Positions 45,908-61,100 of a DNA stretch of 64,000 nucleotides are shown one piece after another; positions within the stretch are counted from its first letter, which is position 1; each line of letters starts with the position of its first letter. Under the pieces are notes generated by a model. It saw nothing but the letters and a program-made list of their open reading frames with translations. It did not search any database and had not been told where the DNA came from. Source of the stretch: Argopecten irradians (lineage: Eukaryota; Mollusca; Bivalvia; Pectinida; Pectinidae); assembly GCF_041381155.1 (NCBI RefSeq), contig NC_091142.1, positions 27,107,963-27,171,962 on the forward strand. Direction: 5' to 3'. A program made the translations under genes and the position numbers.

Positions 45908-46438
45908 TATAATGTAGTTAAACATTAAATCACCAAACCCACTGTGTTATACTATGTATGGAAACTTTCACAGTGCATGTATAATGTCCTTTTCACGTGT
46001 CATTATATTAAAAGTGGTGACGTCAGTGCATTTCAGCAGAATCTAGTTAATCCCTTATATTATTCATACAACAAAATGTTTGATTGCATATACCAAAACA
46101 TCTTCTTGTTGCTCATTTATGTCAATAGTAATAATATTTTGAAAGTGGAACATAATTTATTTTTTGTATTATCAACTAAGTTCGTGTTCTCATGCCTAAC
46201 ATGATAAATGAATCCGAAAATAAGACGGGCTAGTCTCGAAAAGAAGCCTCTGGAATGTCCATCCAAGAAGAATTGAAGCCACGTTATTATTGCGATTTTA
46301 GGGTATTTCAACAAGATATATAATTTTTATTCGACTAAAGGTTTCTCGATTGCACAAAGAAGCATTGCTACATCGAGTCGACTTTTCCTTTAACTTATTT
46401 TTCCTTTGCAGATATTTGATGAGAGATAAAAAATAAAG

Positions 46439-48011
46439 ATGAGAAGGACGATCGTGACACTCTTTCGAGCATCCCTTGTAATGCCTCTGACAGCCGGAAA
46501 CTCTCGAATCCGCTCGGGTAGATTCGGGTTCTACGACTGCAGTACTGCGTCTACAATATTATTCTTGTTGCTACTGGCATCAATTGTCGTCTTCACGGGA
46601 AGTCTTGCCATTGTAAACGGAGCAATGCAGCGCGTGCAAGTAATAAAAGGAGCACTGATTCTCATTGACTTTACCGGAATTGTAACGTGTGTCCCTGATT
46701 GGCTATCTTATCTTCAAACATGGCGTAGCATATACCGATCTGTCGAGGTCCATTACCGGAAGTAAATCAAAATATCTTCAAGTTGGCTTTCTGTGGCTGT
46801 TTGCGTTGCTGTCTACACTGTTTTTCGCTTTTAAAAGTGGCGTTGAGATAGAATGCTGGAACATGTTTTCCTCGACCCAGACATTCGAGTCCATTCTCCG
46901 TATTATCCTTATAGCCGGCCAAACAACTGTCATCCGCTATCTGACTTTGTATAGAGTTGAAAATCACACAATGTTATCTAAACATGCAGTTCGACTTCTG
47001 GTTGGCATTAATTTTTGTTTTTGGGTGAATTCCTTTGTTCGAGACAAAACAGCGTTAAACCCGAATAGTCAGATGGGACCCAACAAAAACATCTCCGATT
47101 GGATACAGTGTGCTTTAAATTCTTCCTCCGGGGCGCTCTACTACAACTCAAAAAAGTTTATCATCCCTGCCTATGTTGAGTTCATTATGTTATGTATTAC
47201 ACTATTAAAGGAAATAATGTCTATGACTTCTTCGGAACACGAGCCTAACAAACAGGTAAATGACTGCAACAGTAGCGACGACTCATCGACCGATGAAGAC
47301 ACCCCTATACTACCTAGATTAGACCAAGACGTCAATAGATCCACGAAACAAAGCAGATGTGTTCCAGTTGCCATGGTAATTAGTGTGTTACTGTCGGTGC
47401 CCAACATTATCTTGCACATTGTACATGATTTGTTTTCGGACGAGAGCCTCGAATTGCATGTGGTTGCATACGAGACTTCGTTAAAGTCAGTAATGATACT
47501 CGCAACCATTCTTGCATTTTATTTTACTGAACGAATAATGACGCCACCGACACTTCGAGTCTGGGAGTATAGTACCCGGGATATGCTATTCCTGGCATCC
47601 GTTTTGGCTATATTTAGTAACTATTGCTTTGCTGTGATGGCAGCGTGTTTGTCCGACAATGAAACATCAAAGCTTATTCTTGTGGCAGATTGTATAAACC
47701 TGATTCAAGTGTATTTCCAAAGCGTTTTTCTGCTTCACGTATCAAGATGTGTCCGAAATGTCAGTTATGAGAAATGCACATGTTTCGTTTGTATCTGTAT
47801 GTTTCTCGCTGTGAGCAACTTTGGCTGTTGGATTGTAGACAGCTTTATCATCGGTCAAGCTCTAACACGGTTTAAACATATTCAAATGAAGATCCTGCAG
47901 CCTACGGTCTGGCACGTTCTGTACGAAATATTTGGACCACTGACGATGTATTACAGGTTCGCCTCACTGTTCGCTTTCCACACACTTTTTATGCGATTTA
48001 GTGCAAGGTAG
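46439..48011 (+). pseudogene. Otopetrin-like gene, right copy, one-base frameshift
   Basis: Differs from 20380-21951 by about seven substitutions and one inserted T near 46,690 (ACGTGTGTCCCTG versus ACGTGTGCCCTG), at about codon 84, inside the second membrane segment. The upstream frame (46439-46765) runs into a stop; the remaining 440-residue frame (46689-48011) is intact to the normal stop. As one base is the only disabling change in otherwise near-identical sequence, this is either a very recent null allele/duplicate or a consensus error. The 5' acceptor (about 46,399-46,412) and 3' flank are conserved. Confidence 0.85.
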
Positions 48012-49102
48012 ATTAAGAATTCTAAAATGAGGATATGTTTAGGATATATTATATGTACAAAAGTCAAAACTGAGCAAACAAGTGTGCATTTGAAACATAA
48101 TCATTGTAAGTCTTGCATTCCTCAATTTTATTGAGTGTAACTATTGATGGTGAATTACTTTCTTCTTGACTCGCCAATATATAATTACGGCACGCATGAC
48201 ATAACTTTGATATTGTTTATTTGTTGTCTACAAGCATTTAAGAGTAAGAAAAATGTGAAAGTCCATAAATCTCCTGTCGACTGAAAGATTAAAATACACC
48301 AATATCATTATTATTCATAATAAAACCAAAACCTGCAGTTGGAGAAGAGTTTAAGTTAAACATAAATCACAACCCGGGTAAGGCAAATACTTAAGTATGA
48401 GGCATTATCACGTGACATCTCCGATCACGTGGTGTTTCCGGGTAATATGTCCTCTTCCACCCACTCGGATCTCGGATATTATTTGTATTAGCTATGTAAC
48501 TTTTGCAATTTATGTAACACAAGTATCTGTTTCATTGCTTGTTTTCAATTGTTGAAATGGATGTACACAATAATTTGTTATTATGCTATTATGCTCCGAT
48601 ACACATACACATACAAATGCATTTGAAGTTAGGAAAACAAGCTTATAGCATATATTAAGTTTGATTTGAGATTCGTATAGCTTTAAACCGTCATCAGAGT
48701 AATACAATATAGATTAAAGTAAAAGTTTAATATATAGGGGTCAAAGAAGTAATATCAACATGATTTTCCAGATGACACGGGATCCAATCAAACGTAAGTC
48801 AAATTTTCGGGGCGATCTGCCCCTTTATCAAGACATACATAACGAACACATTAAGATAAATATGTTTTAAGGATTCGTATCCATTTCCTATTAGCAAAGA
48901 CAGTATGACTGAGATTAGAGTGAATGGAGCCTCTCATTTCATGTAAACAAATAAGTGGATGTTTCCTGTTTTAACCAAAAATAATTTCCTGGATAATTTA
49001 CATTTGAATTAAAGGTTCAAGTTTGTTGAAACTTTAAGTGATACATATTTGAGTATGTAAATACTGCGATCTAACCGTTTTTATACAAGACTTAGTTATA
49101 TT
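48012..49102. other. Otopetrin-like 3' flank, second copy
   Basis: Collinear with 21,952-23,042 with few substitutions. No additional gene. Confidence 0.45.
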
Positions 49103-49263
49103 ACTGCAAACCACATTATTTTCGTGGGAAACAATTTTTTGCGTATTTTTTAGAGAGTTGGAACGCGAATTAAAATATTTTGCGAATTCACTGTTGTCAG
49201 TAAGAGCTCATGATCGCGAATTTATGCGAAAGATTGTACACGCAAAAAAAGTGGTTAGCATTG
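49103..49263. mobile_element. Diverged CTGTAAACC-family MITE, second copy
   Basis: Counterpart of 23043-23203 with the same imperfect inverted ends. Confidence 0.5.
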
Positions 49264-52106
49264 TTTTTTTACATATATATATGTGTGTGTTTTATGACTA
49301 CATTGTATAATGGTTTGGTAGCGAGTTTATATCCGACTTCCCGCAGAAAATAAACATGACCAACGAAAACAGCCGACTGCTGGCTCTTAGGAAATAAATA
49401 TGACCAACGTCAATCAGCCGACTACTGGCTTCTATTGTTATTGAATGTAGAGTATCAGGGCCGTTTTCGATTGTACGGTTTGTCTGATTGGATTTATGGA
49501 TTAAAGACGGATCTGCCGATTTTATATCGTTTTCAGACGAGCTTTGGCAATGCAGTTACAGGCCTGTAGAGAACAACCAACTAAATAATTTTACATAGAC
49601 AACAGTAAAAGTTTTGTAATGAATTATTAAAACAAAGGAATATTTGTTAGCTATTGCGTTCTATAATTAAAGTCTAGGTTCTCATGTAACATTAGATAGG
49701 AAAAAAGTTTGGGTCCTTCAGCTCAACTCCAACCAAGGTAGCTATATTGAAATCAGGCGCATTTTGCACTAAAACATCCTGAAATTCTAATGTTTTTACC
49801 TATTCCTTATCAAAATTGATATTTTGAACCTGAATCTCAATCTGAATTTCCAATTTCATATCATTTTTATCTTGGAATAATTACCTTTCAGAAAACATTT
49901 TTACTTTTGAAATTCATTATTAGCCAGCCAATCAGCGGCCAGGTTAAAATTCTATCTTTGGCTCAATCTTGTATTCACAGGGGCCATTTCGAAAGTCATT
50001 TTTCCATTTAGTTGGTTCTTCCCTGTATCAAAAGCTGCAGGTCCGTCAGAAATTTTACCTGAAAAAATTACTGTAACAAACGGTCGAACAGGTTGTTCCG
50101 AATAAACGAAAACGGCCTAGTATTAAGGATGCTAGTTCTCTGGCCCCTGTAATTCAACAAATTCATCTGTATTAAGCTATTCCAATTCCGTTCTTATAGT
50201 CAGCTCATGACAATACATTGAAAATGATGCAGACAGATGTATGTCTTTCTCTCTTAAGCGTCCATATGTAAGCCAATCAATGAGATTATTTATAGATGCT
50301 ATACGATGACGAATGACACATTTTTGCTCTTTAAGGTGACGAATCAGTATTTCCTTCAGTTACAAAAGTTACACCATTAATATCATTGTGAAGTTTTGGC
50401 TTCTTTTTTTACCTCAAGATAAAGATATTAAATTAAAAATAATTACTTGCGCCCAAAAAAAACCATGACTCTATATTAGACGAGTTACTGATTGCGCATG
50501 CACCAAAAGCAAATCAAGTTATTCATATTATCTTTTGTGTTAATTAGACATGAGTAAAAGCCTAGAATTATTGAAATTATGATTATCATGTTCTGTCGGC
50601 GGTGGGACATCTTTAATTTTCCTTGACGTGATTTGATATAATTAGTTCAACTTTCAAAAACTACAAAGATTGTTACAAGACATATTTCCAAAGTTTTTAT
50701 TATAAAAATATCACAGAAAATAGAATATCACAGATGCGTAGATTTCAATGCACATTGAGAATCTTAAGGCAAGATAAAGATATGTCAAAGACCACATCCT
50801 GTACAATCATAATTTAACATACAAAATGTAGATTTTTTTAAAGACATTGATGTGATGTTAATGTCCTATATATATGTCTAGTATCTGTTATCTATCTCAC
50901 ATATTTACTTATGAAAAATGCAAAACAAAATTGGAAAGTACAAAGTACATTATTATATTTTATAAATAGTTCCTGTTGAGATAACGCACAACAACCGGAA
51001 ATTACGTTGCAAGAAACTTGACCTCATATTAAAATATTAATTGATAATATTTTATGCCATATATTATGTGCATAGTGTCATTATCAAACTAAAGATTTAA
51101 ATTACATTAGGATTAAAACAAATTTTGTTTAGGTCCCTCACCGCTACAACATTCCGTGTCCTCAAAGTAACTAGAAAGTGAAGTCAAAACAGGTTCACCT
51201 GAACATTTACCTATCAGATGAAGCATTCCCATCTATAATTTAGCAACGTTCTTGGAACAGTCGCCCAAAAGACAATTTAGACTATAACCAGTTATTTTTG
51301 TGGGTCAATTATTTTCAGTTTTTCATTTTAAATTAAATATTTAAAAAAAAAATCGATTAATTTATTGTAACATTTAGTGGAAATCTACTTTCTTTTGCGT
51401 TTCTACGTTCGTCGTGGTTTCTACGTTGTCCTCATTGGAATTATTTTGATATAATTGGTTAAACCGAGAAATCAAAGTTAATCTGGCAACTTGGTTTTAA
51501 AAAAAGAAATCGCAAAATTAAGTAGCCGCAAAAGACAGGTGATTTTCAGTATGTTTTTATTATTACTAAACTGGTCAGCATTTGGACTGAATTATAATTC
51601 AGATGTAAAAAGACATTATCACCATCCCGCAATCATTACGAGCCTACTGTAAAAGCACGTTGACTTCAAGCTGTATTTTCCCAAACAATCGTAAAATCTT
51701 TTCATATTCCCTTGCCTAAATCATGATGTGTAAAAATAGCTATTGACACTGGTATCACCTCAAATAGCATCCGTGTTATATGTGTTACACTTGGTATCTA
51801 AACAGTATGATAGGTGCTGCTGTATACAGTTGTTTGACCGTTCAGGGAGAAAATGTCGCGATATTCTCTCTGAAATTGATTCACAGGGAGAATATTTCGT
51901 GCATTGTCAACTTGTAACAGTAGTAAGCTTTACAGGTGATCGTGTATTTCTGTTCTGTCTTATTTAAAGATATTCCTTTAAAAAAAATCAGTTGACCGGA
52001 ACGTAGCGAAAACAAGCCCCCGCGAATAAAAGCAATTAATTTCCTGATTAAATCTTATACATCTGTAATGTCAATCATACACAAAATGTGCTATTTTAAG
52101 AATGAC
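49264..52106. other. Intergenic, second copy
   Basis: Counterpart of 23,204-26,061. It contains the diverged TTAA MITE (50331-50616) and the small replaced stretch near 51,400-51,420. No gene is seen. Confidence 0.45.
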
Positions 52107-55100
52107 TCAAAATGATGCTCGCAAATTTTTCGCAATACTTTTAAGGCACTGATACTGTTCTGTGTCATTCATATCCCGAGAGGACGCTGTCTTCCATACA
52201 GCTAAACGGAGGGAATCGTCTTCCTTAAAACAGAAACAATAACGGGATATTCAATTATCAAAACAGGGGAGCCTAAAGCAACTGTTACCCCCAGAACTTT
52301 ACAAAGGAAGCAAAACTTATGGCAGTATGCGTCAGTGATATAGTACTGTAAAATGATCAAGAGCTTCCTCTTGTTATAAGGAGACCCAAACAATATACAG
52401 CACAACAACAGTTTGAAAACATATCATGGAATTCTAAACACATGAATACATAGGGAAATCAAAATTGTTAATATGACTTTAAAGATATTCAGTCATCCTT
52501 TAGCTTATTAAATTACTCAGACTGAAACAATTTAAATATTTTTAAAGGACTCATCAATGAAGACTAAGGCAAGACTATTGATGACAGCAATATAAGAAGA
52601 TGGACATAAATCTAATTAAATGACTAACATCAACACTATTAAAAAAAACAATTTTGCAGTACAGCAGAATTTCTCAAATTATATGTTTATCTAAAAATGT
52701 CTGGTCTAATTGCTGATTAAGTGTAGGTATATAGTGTAATCTCTTATGGAATAAAAAGCCTTGTGGTAATAATGTCCAAATTGAGGACATGCATCCAAAT
52801 ACTGTTTAATGAGCATGTTTAAATCAGTCATTAAACAAAGAAAGATGTTTGAAAGAATCAATTCCTGCAACAGTTCCTTTAATTGACACATACCTGGAAT
52901 ATGAAGTTATTGAGGTAGTTATGCTGATGAAATGTTTGACTATCATCCATGTAGGTCTTGATGGTCAACTCTAACCAGGCGTTGTCTGTGTTGGAAGGAC
53001 TGTCTACATAACCCAGGAATACCTTTGTTAAAGTAAAATAATGTGTAGTTATGTATAGGAATTTAACACTAAATGACTGTCTATATATCCCAGGTATACA
53101 TTTGTTATAGTAAAATAATGTGTAGTTATGTATAGGAATTTAACACTCTATGACTGTCTATATATCCCAGGTATACCATTGTTATAGTAAAATACAATAT
53201 ATCCATGTTTTTACGTTATGTGTAGGAGTTTAACACTAAATGAACTGTCTACATAACCCAGGTATACCTTTGTTATAGTAAAATACAATAGAGTTATGTA
53301 CAGGAATTTGAAACATGGCTGTGCTGTCATCTATTGTTATGGCTTGAGGTACATGTATAGTCGTAGCAAAGTCTACTATTATCACCTACTGCTGTTGAAT
53401 AGTTACCTTTTGCTGTGGAATAGTTTATGAACTATTCCACAGGAAAACGTAATTTTTCCACAGTTGAAAGTAAATGTAGATACTGATTTACATGGCTAAG
53501 CATGTAGTCAGAAATACATCCTCATTCATAAAAATCCACGGAGAAATGGATTAAAGTTATCTCTGGTACTTGTCAACGTTACTGAAAGTATGATATATAT
53601 TTATATACAATTTTCATCACTTCATTCCAAAATACATTTCATCAGTTCTGTCACAGCCACTGTATCCATAACCCAGAAAAGAATTCACTTTAACAAATGC
53701 AGAAGAGAGAAGATTAAGATTAAATTCAATGAGACAAATGCTGAATTTTCTGCCAAAATGAATTAACAGATGCTTGACATGATTTTCCCATATTTCGATT
53801 ATCCAAATCACTTCATACTCCATAAAAATGGCACCTATCAAACCTAACATCCCAACACCTTTCATGAAGATAATACTTTCGAAGGAATACTTTCAAAAAA
53901 CACACTCTTTTGCTACATGATTTCACTTTTTCTGTGTCTATGTACCGGTAGAATTATGATCCAAAATATTGGGGAATATTTTTTTTCTCTCTCTATAAAT
54001 TTTGATTAGACCAGTGCTGCATGGGAAAAGATTTTTGCCCAAATCACTTCAAATTTATATCCAAAAATCATCAGTTCTGTGTTAAATATGGATATAGAGC
54101 TATATACTTGTGGTCCTCCATGTTGAACAGTGAAAACTAAGCTGAGTAAATGTTTCAGTGTGAGTACCATAAAGTACCTGTGCATGGATCTTTAAAAAAT
54201 TCATGCAAATCATTAATCTTGTTCTCCGAGTGAGATAATGAAATGAATCATGAAAAGAGTTTAAGTTTAAATAGGTAGTTAGTGTTTACCTGGAGCTGTG
54301 GAATAGTTAAACAATATCCAGTGTAATAGTGGAGAGTACCAGTGACATTCCGTGCCATTTTTTAAGTATGAAAAACACCTCAAACTGTGGAACAGTCAAG
54401 ATAATGAATAGTTCTCGCCCCTTACGGGCCTCGAACAATTCATTATCTTGACTATTCGACAGTTTTCGGTGTTTCTCCTATACTTAATACTAAATGAACT
54501 GTCTTCATATCCCAGACATAAATTTGTAATAGTATAAACAATATATAGTTATTCAAAGGAATTTAATACGAAATGAACTGTCTACATATCACAAACATAC
54601 TTTTGTTATACTCAAGATAGTTTATAGTTACTCTACAGGTAGCGAGTACATGTAATTATCATAGTTTAGCTACTACACTCTAATGGCATATTCGGCGTGT
54701 GTTTGATAGAGCGATTAATATGAAAGCGAGAATTGATCAATTATTCAAAATTAGTTTTGCGAGTTTTATTGTTTCAAAACATATACATTTACAGTATTTG
54801 AGGAATTTAATCGTCTGATATGTGACCAAACATTAATGATAATCAAAGATAACAAGTTTCTATTCTGAGGTTTCTGTTAACATATGTTAGGGAATGCTAT
54901 TTATCATGTATATTTACGAAAAAGCCATTTCACAAATTTCTATAAGACTGATGTTAAAGTTAGCACACCCCCAAGAATGCTACTTACCTCTTGACCTTTC
55001 TGAAACATGGATTCTAAAATTTCGACTGGCTTAGTATTCACGTTAGGCATTACTTCCTTTACAGTCGTATGGTCTATTTTGTCTGTGGCATGTTCCTAGA

Positions 55101-58100
55101 AATATAAAACACATGTATGTGAAGTATAGATAAAACATCTTTCATATCTATGAACATGTTTATCTTATTGTTGTCATAATGTTTGAAATTTGATGTCCTG
55201 TATACAGCTTAAGTAAAAAGTCCTTGAAATTTCTAGGGTTATCAAGATCTTAAACCCCCCATTTCTTCCAACAACATTATAAAACAACTGAAAATTCATT
55301 TTGACGTCAAGATAGAAACATTAAAAGGACGTCAGGATTTCGAGGACGGCGGGACACAATGACGGCCTCCGTTGGATTTCCGCAATGCATTTTGACGTGC
55401 GATTCTTTGAAATGTAGGCTTTTGAAGTTATGTGATAAAAAGTATAAATTTGTGTTAATTCCCTATAGGATTTTATGAAACTCATCTCGCCTTAGTTGAT
55501 TCTACATCAAGAAACAACACATTAAAGATTATACATTAAAATATTGTGGGGGACTATTTTTTATTGACATGCAACTGGCGTTATGTTTGAAATCAGCTGA
55601 TCGATGCACTAGAATCGTTGTATTCATAGTGTATGTTTTCATGGGCAAATGTTTGTTTTCGTCAGTTGGTTGATTCATATAGTGACGAAACACTCAGAAT
55701 GTAAATATATGAAAATGAACACTCAAAGTGAATACCTCGTTAACGTACGGTAGTATCATCCGTTTAAACAAGTGACATGACTTGTGTCTTAAATAGAGCG
55801 GTGGAACTATGGCCCCTTTTAAAGTGCGATATCACTGAATCACTGAAGCATGCCGCCAAAGATACCAAGCAACACACCCCATCAGGTCACATTACACTGA
55901 CAACGGGTGAACAAGTCGCTCACTCTCTTATCGCTGAGCGCCACGCAAAAGTAGAAACGTCTTGGCCAGGGGGCAGAACCCATAGCCTACGCTCAACCGG
56001 AGGCCAACAGTAACTCGGTGTCAAGGGAGACGTTTGGAAGATGAAATTTAGCATGGAAGAAGAGAAAAGATAATATCCTAAATTTAGTCGCCTTTTTACA
56101 ATCACAACAGAAGCACCAGGTAAAACGTAACGCCCTACTAATCTGCAGGCAGTCCTATGCATCCCTTTTTAGATTTAATGAAACAAAACAGAAATGTGCT
56201 CCGAACCTTGAAACTTGTTTTCAAATATTTTGTCAAAATTTAATAGCTACACAACACATTACGAGTCAGCAGTAATGCCGTACCTAAGTCTAGTCATGAT
56301 ACAGATACACTTTTTATCGAAATGACCTTAAGTTAATCTTCCTGTGCCCATGCATGATAGAATCCACCCACTTACCGGATAGATAGTCCAGGTACCGTCA
56401 TGTTTCCGTGCCCAGGATATAAACTGGAACAGACGCTTCCCCTTGCGGACCACTGGTTTGTCAGTGTTATCCTTTGCCCACCTTAGAAATAGGAATAAAG
56501 TACACAATATCCGGCATTATTTCAACAAGTTTAAGTTACATTGACATATATCCGTTCATCCATTGTAATTCATTTATATGTAAAGTTTAGTTTAAAATAC
56601 ATTTTTACAATTGATAAGCGGGCGGAAGAAGTTAATTATAAGAGAAAAAAACGCTGGTTTCATCTTTCACTATTAAATAAGAAAGTTCAATCAAATATGG
56701 CTAAAGGAATAAATTCGATTTAACAAATTAAGAAAAACATTATTTCAGAAAATTCCTACCGTGTTACTATCAGTCTTTGTACATGGTTAGGTCCCCAGAG
56801 TGGGAGACATCCACGTCCTACCACGCCAGTCCGACCCACGGGATTTCGTGGGATACCTAGCACCACTTTGTATTTCCCAAGGACACTCTCCCTATCCACG
56901 TCATACGCTTGGTCGTATTTGTTAAACGGTAATGATACTGCCGATTCTAGAAGCATTTTCCTGATAAAGACAAGGTTTATATCAATCGAGCAACAGAAAT
57001 GAATATTTTTAAATAATTGAATTTAGTTAATGAATAGTTCATCAAAAATAACTTTTGTAAAATATCTATCGGCATTCCGTAGCATTTAAAAATATTCAAA
57101 TTTTATAAAAAATTTCAAGATCAATGGACTTTCATAGGATTGGATGTTAAAAATTCGAAATGTGAATACACAATTATGAAATCTGAATTATGTTGTAAGA
57201 TGATTTTTTTCTTTAAATTACCTTCAGACCATATACATGTATTGTGTTTTCTATAACATGATGTGAACTGACTGGTTACAAAATGTTAATAACAAGATTA
57301 CATAAACCTTATTGATAGTATATCCATTATTTGAAACGTCTATTTTCGGGAACCATGAAAACTTTTTGATTACCTATTTGGTTCATCTTTCTTTCTATCC
57401 TTGCCCTTGTCTGGCTTTTGGATATCATTAAAGTCAATCAATTTTGGGTTGTAGTCCTGGTATTTCTTCTGAAAAGTAATATAAAGATCATGTTCATTGC
57501 TAAAATAGGTTAAGGAACACAACCATTGGAAAACATTAATATAAACCCTACTTAATTAAACTTGGAGTTTGTTTAGAAACGCTTGTAGCGACAATTTTAT
57601 GGGTAACAGGTGATATAAAAAGAAACTCAAACAGACAATTTTGCTACACAACAGCTGATTCCATTTCTTGTAGTATAAATGTCAGTACAAATGAAATACC
57701 TTCCAAGGAACAAGAAGATCGGGAACAGGAAACCTCAACACTCCGGAGGACGGATAAACACACACTCGTGCCTGGAAATGCATCTTTGATTTTTTTACTC
57801 GGACAGTTTCTTCTGATTTTGTTTCTGCAACTGAAAAAAAAGTTTTTACTTTCAATTGCATTCTTACCTATCAATCTTACGACAATTCAGAATTCAACTA
57901 TTTATGTTCCACATTTGAAAAAAAAAAACCAAATAACGGTTAGCCGGTTACATGTGTGGGTCAAATAATTTATTTTAAGCAGTTTGAAAATTCGCGATTT
58001 GGTTTTAATTGTTCATAAAATTAATAGATTTCTCTATAATTGTCATATTTTTAAATATCACCATATGCTTGTAAATGTCCCGCAAAATCGTAAAATTATT

Positions 58101-61100
58101 TTCTCCGTGAAATAACTGCGTGTACTGTAAACTATTACAATATTTTAATTATACATGTATCTATCAATTACGAACTATTATTATTCACCTTGATCACTCG
58201 TTTTCTTTGTCGCTTGTTGTTTACACATTTCCTCTTGTTTTGCAAGTAATGCGTCTAATCTGAAAGAGTGAAACAACATTCTGAAACAGTAGGCCAATTT
58301 ATAACTGTAGACCAACTTATTTTCGCGATGACCTAACTTCCCGCTTCCATGCCTAACGACTTTTTATGACGATTTCATTTCGAGGTTTACTCACATGATT
58401 CTATGGTACCGAACATATTCTCGGTGCACATTTATTATTTTTGCGATTGCTTCACGCCCGTGAAAATAAGTAGGCTTGCAGTAGCAGATGGTACATATTT
58501 CTGTCCAGTTTGAAGCGACGAACGTAAAAGGATAATTTGATGGGACCTATCACAAAACTTGTATCATTTGCATTAATATCTTTTTTTAATTTAGTTAATT
58601 CACTCTTTTCATTACAATTGAACGGAAAACACAGTGTTGAAATATTGTGCATATTGTTACATGCATTACTAGTGCAAAGCAAATTGACATAGACCACAAT
58701 TTGACATTAAAATAATGCTAACATTTTAATGAATTAAACACGAAAACGTAATCAGTAACAACATTTTATTTCTTACTTGAGATCTATATGCATGTCTCGG
58801 TGTGAGTTGTTTTCTTCGACAGGTTTCTTTTTTGCCTTTTCACTCGCAGTGTCAGCAGTAGTATGTGAAACTCTGTACAGATATTCATCCGCCACTATCT
58901 TTTCCCACTGCGTCAGTGATTTCTCTTTCTCACACACGTCACCTTAGTGTAGATGTTGATAGCATGCATCAGTGATTTTCTAACATATACTGTAAACCAA
59001 CTTATTTTCGTGGTGTCTCAATTTCGCGTTTCATGCACAAGGACAATTTCACTCAGATTTAATTTTGCGTTTACGGATAAAACGTTCTATTGAACCTGTA
59101 GCGTATTTTTTCGCGAATTCAAATCGGCAGCGAACTGACGCCAAAATAAGTTGGTTTACAGTTGATCGCGTTAAGACTACAAGCAATGCAGGCAGAGAAG
59201 TGCAAATAACGATGCATTGTGTTAATAATGATGAAATACAATGTACATGTAAGTTAGACCAAATAACCAGTTATGATGTTTTTGCTCACCATTAATACCT
59301 GTCATACATACTTATACCATACATGTATATGTAATATGCTAATTAGGACGTTATTCCCTTATCATAGAACACTTGAATGTGCAATAATGTGCCGTATCAT
59401 GAGAAATCTAGAAGAAAAAAAAAACGCTATTGCAAATAAATATGGAAGTTATCATTTGTTCAGCAGTTGTATGTTTTAAAGACATTCCACCTGAAAGAAT
59501 CTTATCAGTGTAACCATGTGATATAGTTAGAGACGGTTTGAAACCTTACCGAAGATAGTAGTGTCTTTGTAATTACAGTCACCACAACAGGTACGAGCAC
59601 ATCTGCACACCTGTCGGGATTTCCAGTAGCACCAGTTAAGTAACTTCCATATATGGCACACGAGTATCAGCGGAGGAGGAAGCACAGGACGACACGAGTA
59701 ATCATAGATAAGAGTGAATCTCTGGAAACACCAATACAGGTCCGAGTTCTCCTGTACTTTCTGAAAGGTGTTGCTATAACACAGCAAAAATATATAAAAT
59801 ATCTTAATTGTTCATGCTGCGTTTTCTAACTTTTCAACAGATACTGTACAATTTGTCTTAGGTGTGACAATTTCGCGATTTTCTCTTAGGTACGTATTCG
59901 CAGGGAGAAATGAAAATGAAAACGAATTTCATGATTTCCAACAGTAATGAAAGGTGAATAATGTATTAGAAAATGGACCACAGAAACTAAATTTAGTAAT
60001 ACATTTCCCATATACCAACCTTAAAAAGAAAATGATAATTATCAATTATAAATTAGGTAAAAAATAGAAATGAAATGTAACAATTATTACTAAGAATAGA
60101 AAATGACATTATAAATATATATAATCCATGTGACATTGAGACCCCCTAACCTTATTTGCTATATAATTGGTCTGTTTTCAGCGACTCCATGCCTTACGTA
60201 ACAAGCGACCGTGTTTTTACCGCCCACACACTATAAAAATCTGTTTTGTGCGACTTTTAACTCGCCTGCAATTAGTTCTATTACAATTTAATTATATACA
60301 ACAGATTTCTTATAATTTCTTGTTCTCACTTTCCATTTCGATATAAGCTGTTTTTAATTTCCATGCTGAAACCTTGACCATATTCATATTAAGATGAATT
60401 ATATTCGAATAGACTGATAAAGTGCCCTCATTGCATTTAGGCAATATGGAATTTCGGTGACCCCCATTTGGATTAGTAACTTGAATGGGTATTAAATTCA
60501 TTACTTTAAATCAGTGTTGGATGTTATATGTGTTTGTCTTCTATATGATAATTACCTGAACATAGCGATAAGAAGATTTAAAAGTAAAATGTTGGCAATC
60601 ATCATATAAAAGCCCATCAGTATAGGTACAACGTATCCTCCGATTTGTGTGGGGCAGCGGGGGAGAGTATCGTTACCGTACAGCTTGGGGTCGAAACTGC
60701 AGTCCGGTTCTTTTACTACAATATATTAAGTGCGTAATCAATTACGCAAAATAATGATAAAATAATTACAGATCATAAGACATGTTGTCGTGAATCACTA
60801 AATAATCCTTTCTAAACTGTCAATTATTGAGAACAATAGTTTCATGTACAACGCGCACTGAAGAAATTAACATACAATGTATAATGAAGAGTGTGATCAT
60901 TTTACATTTGTTTATTTCATATAGCTCTAAATTAGAATAGACATGCACTATGATACATTTACCGTAAAAAAACTTGATTTTTAACAGGTTTGCGCAATTA
61001 ATTCTCGCATTTCAGTCACTTGCTACACAATCGTCACAGCTAAATGCGCACTACAATATTGTATATTTTAAATGCTAATAGAATACTATAGTATACACTG

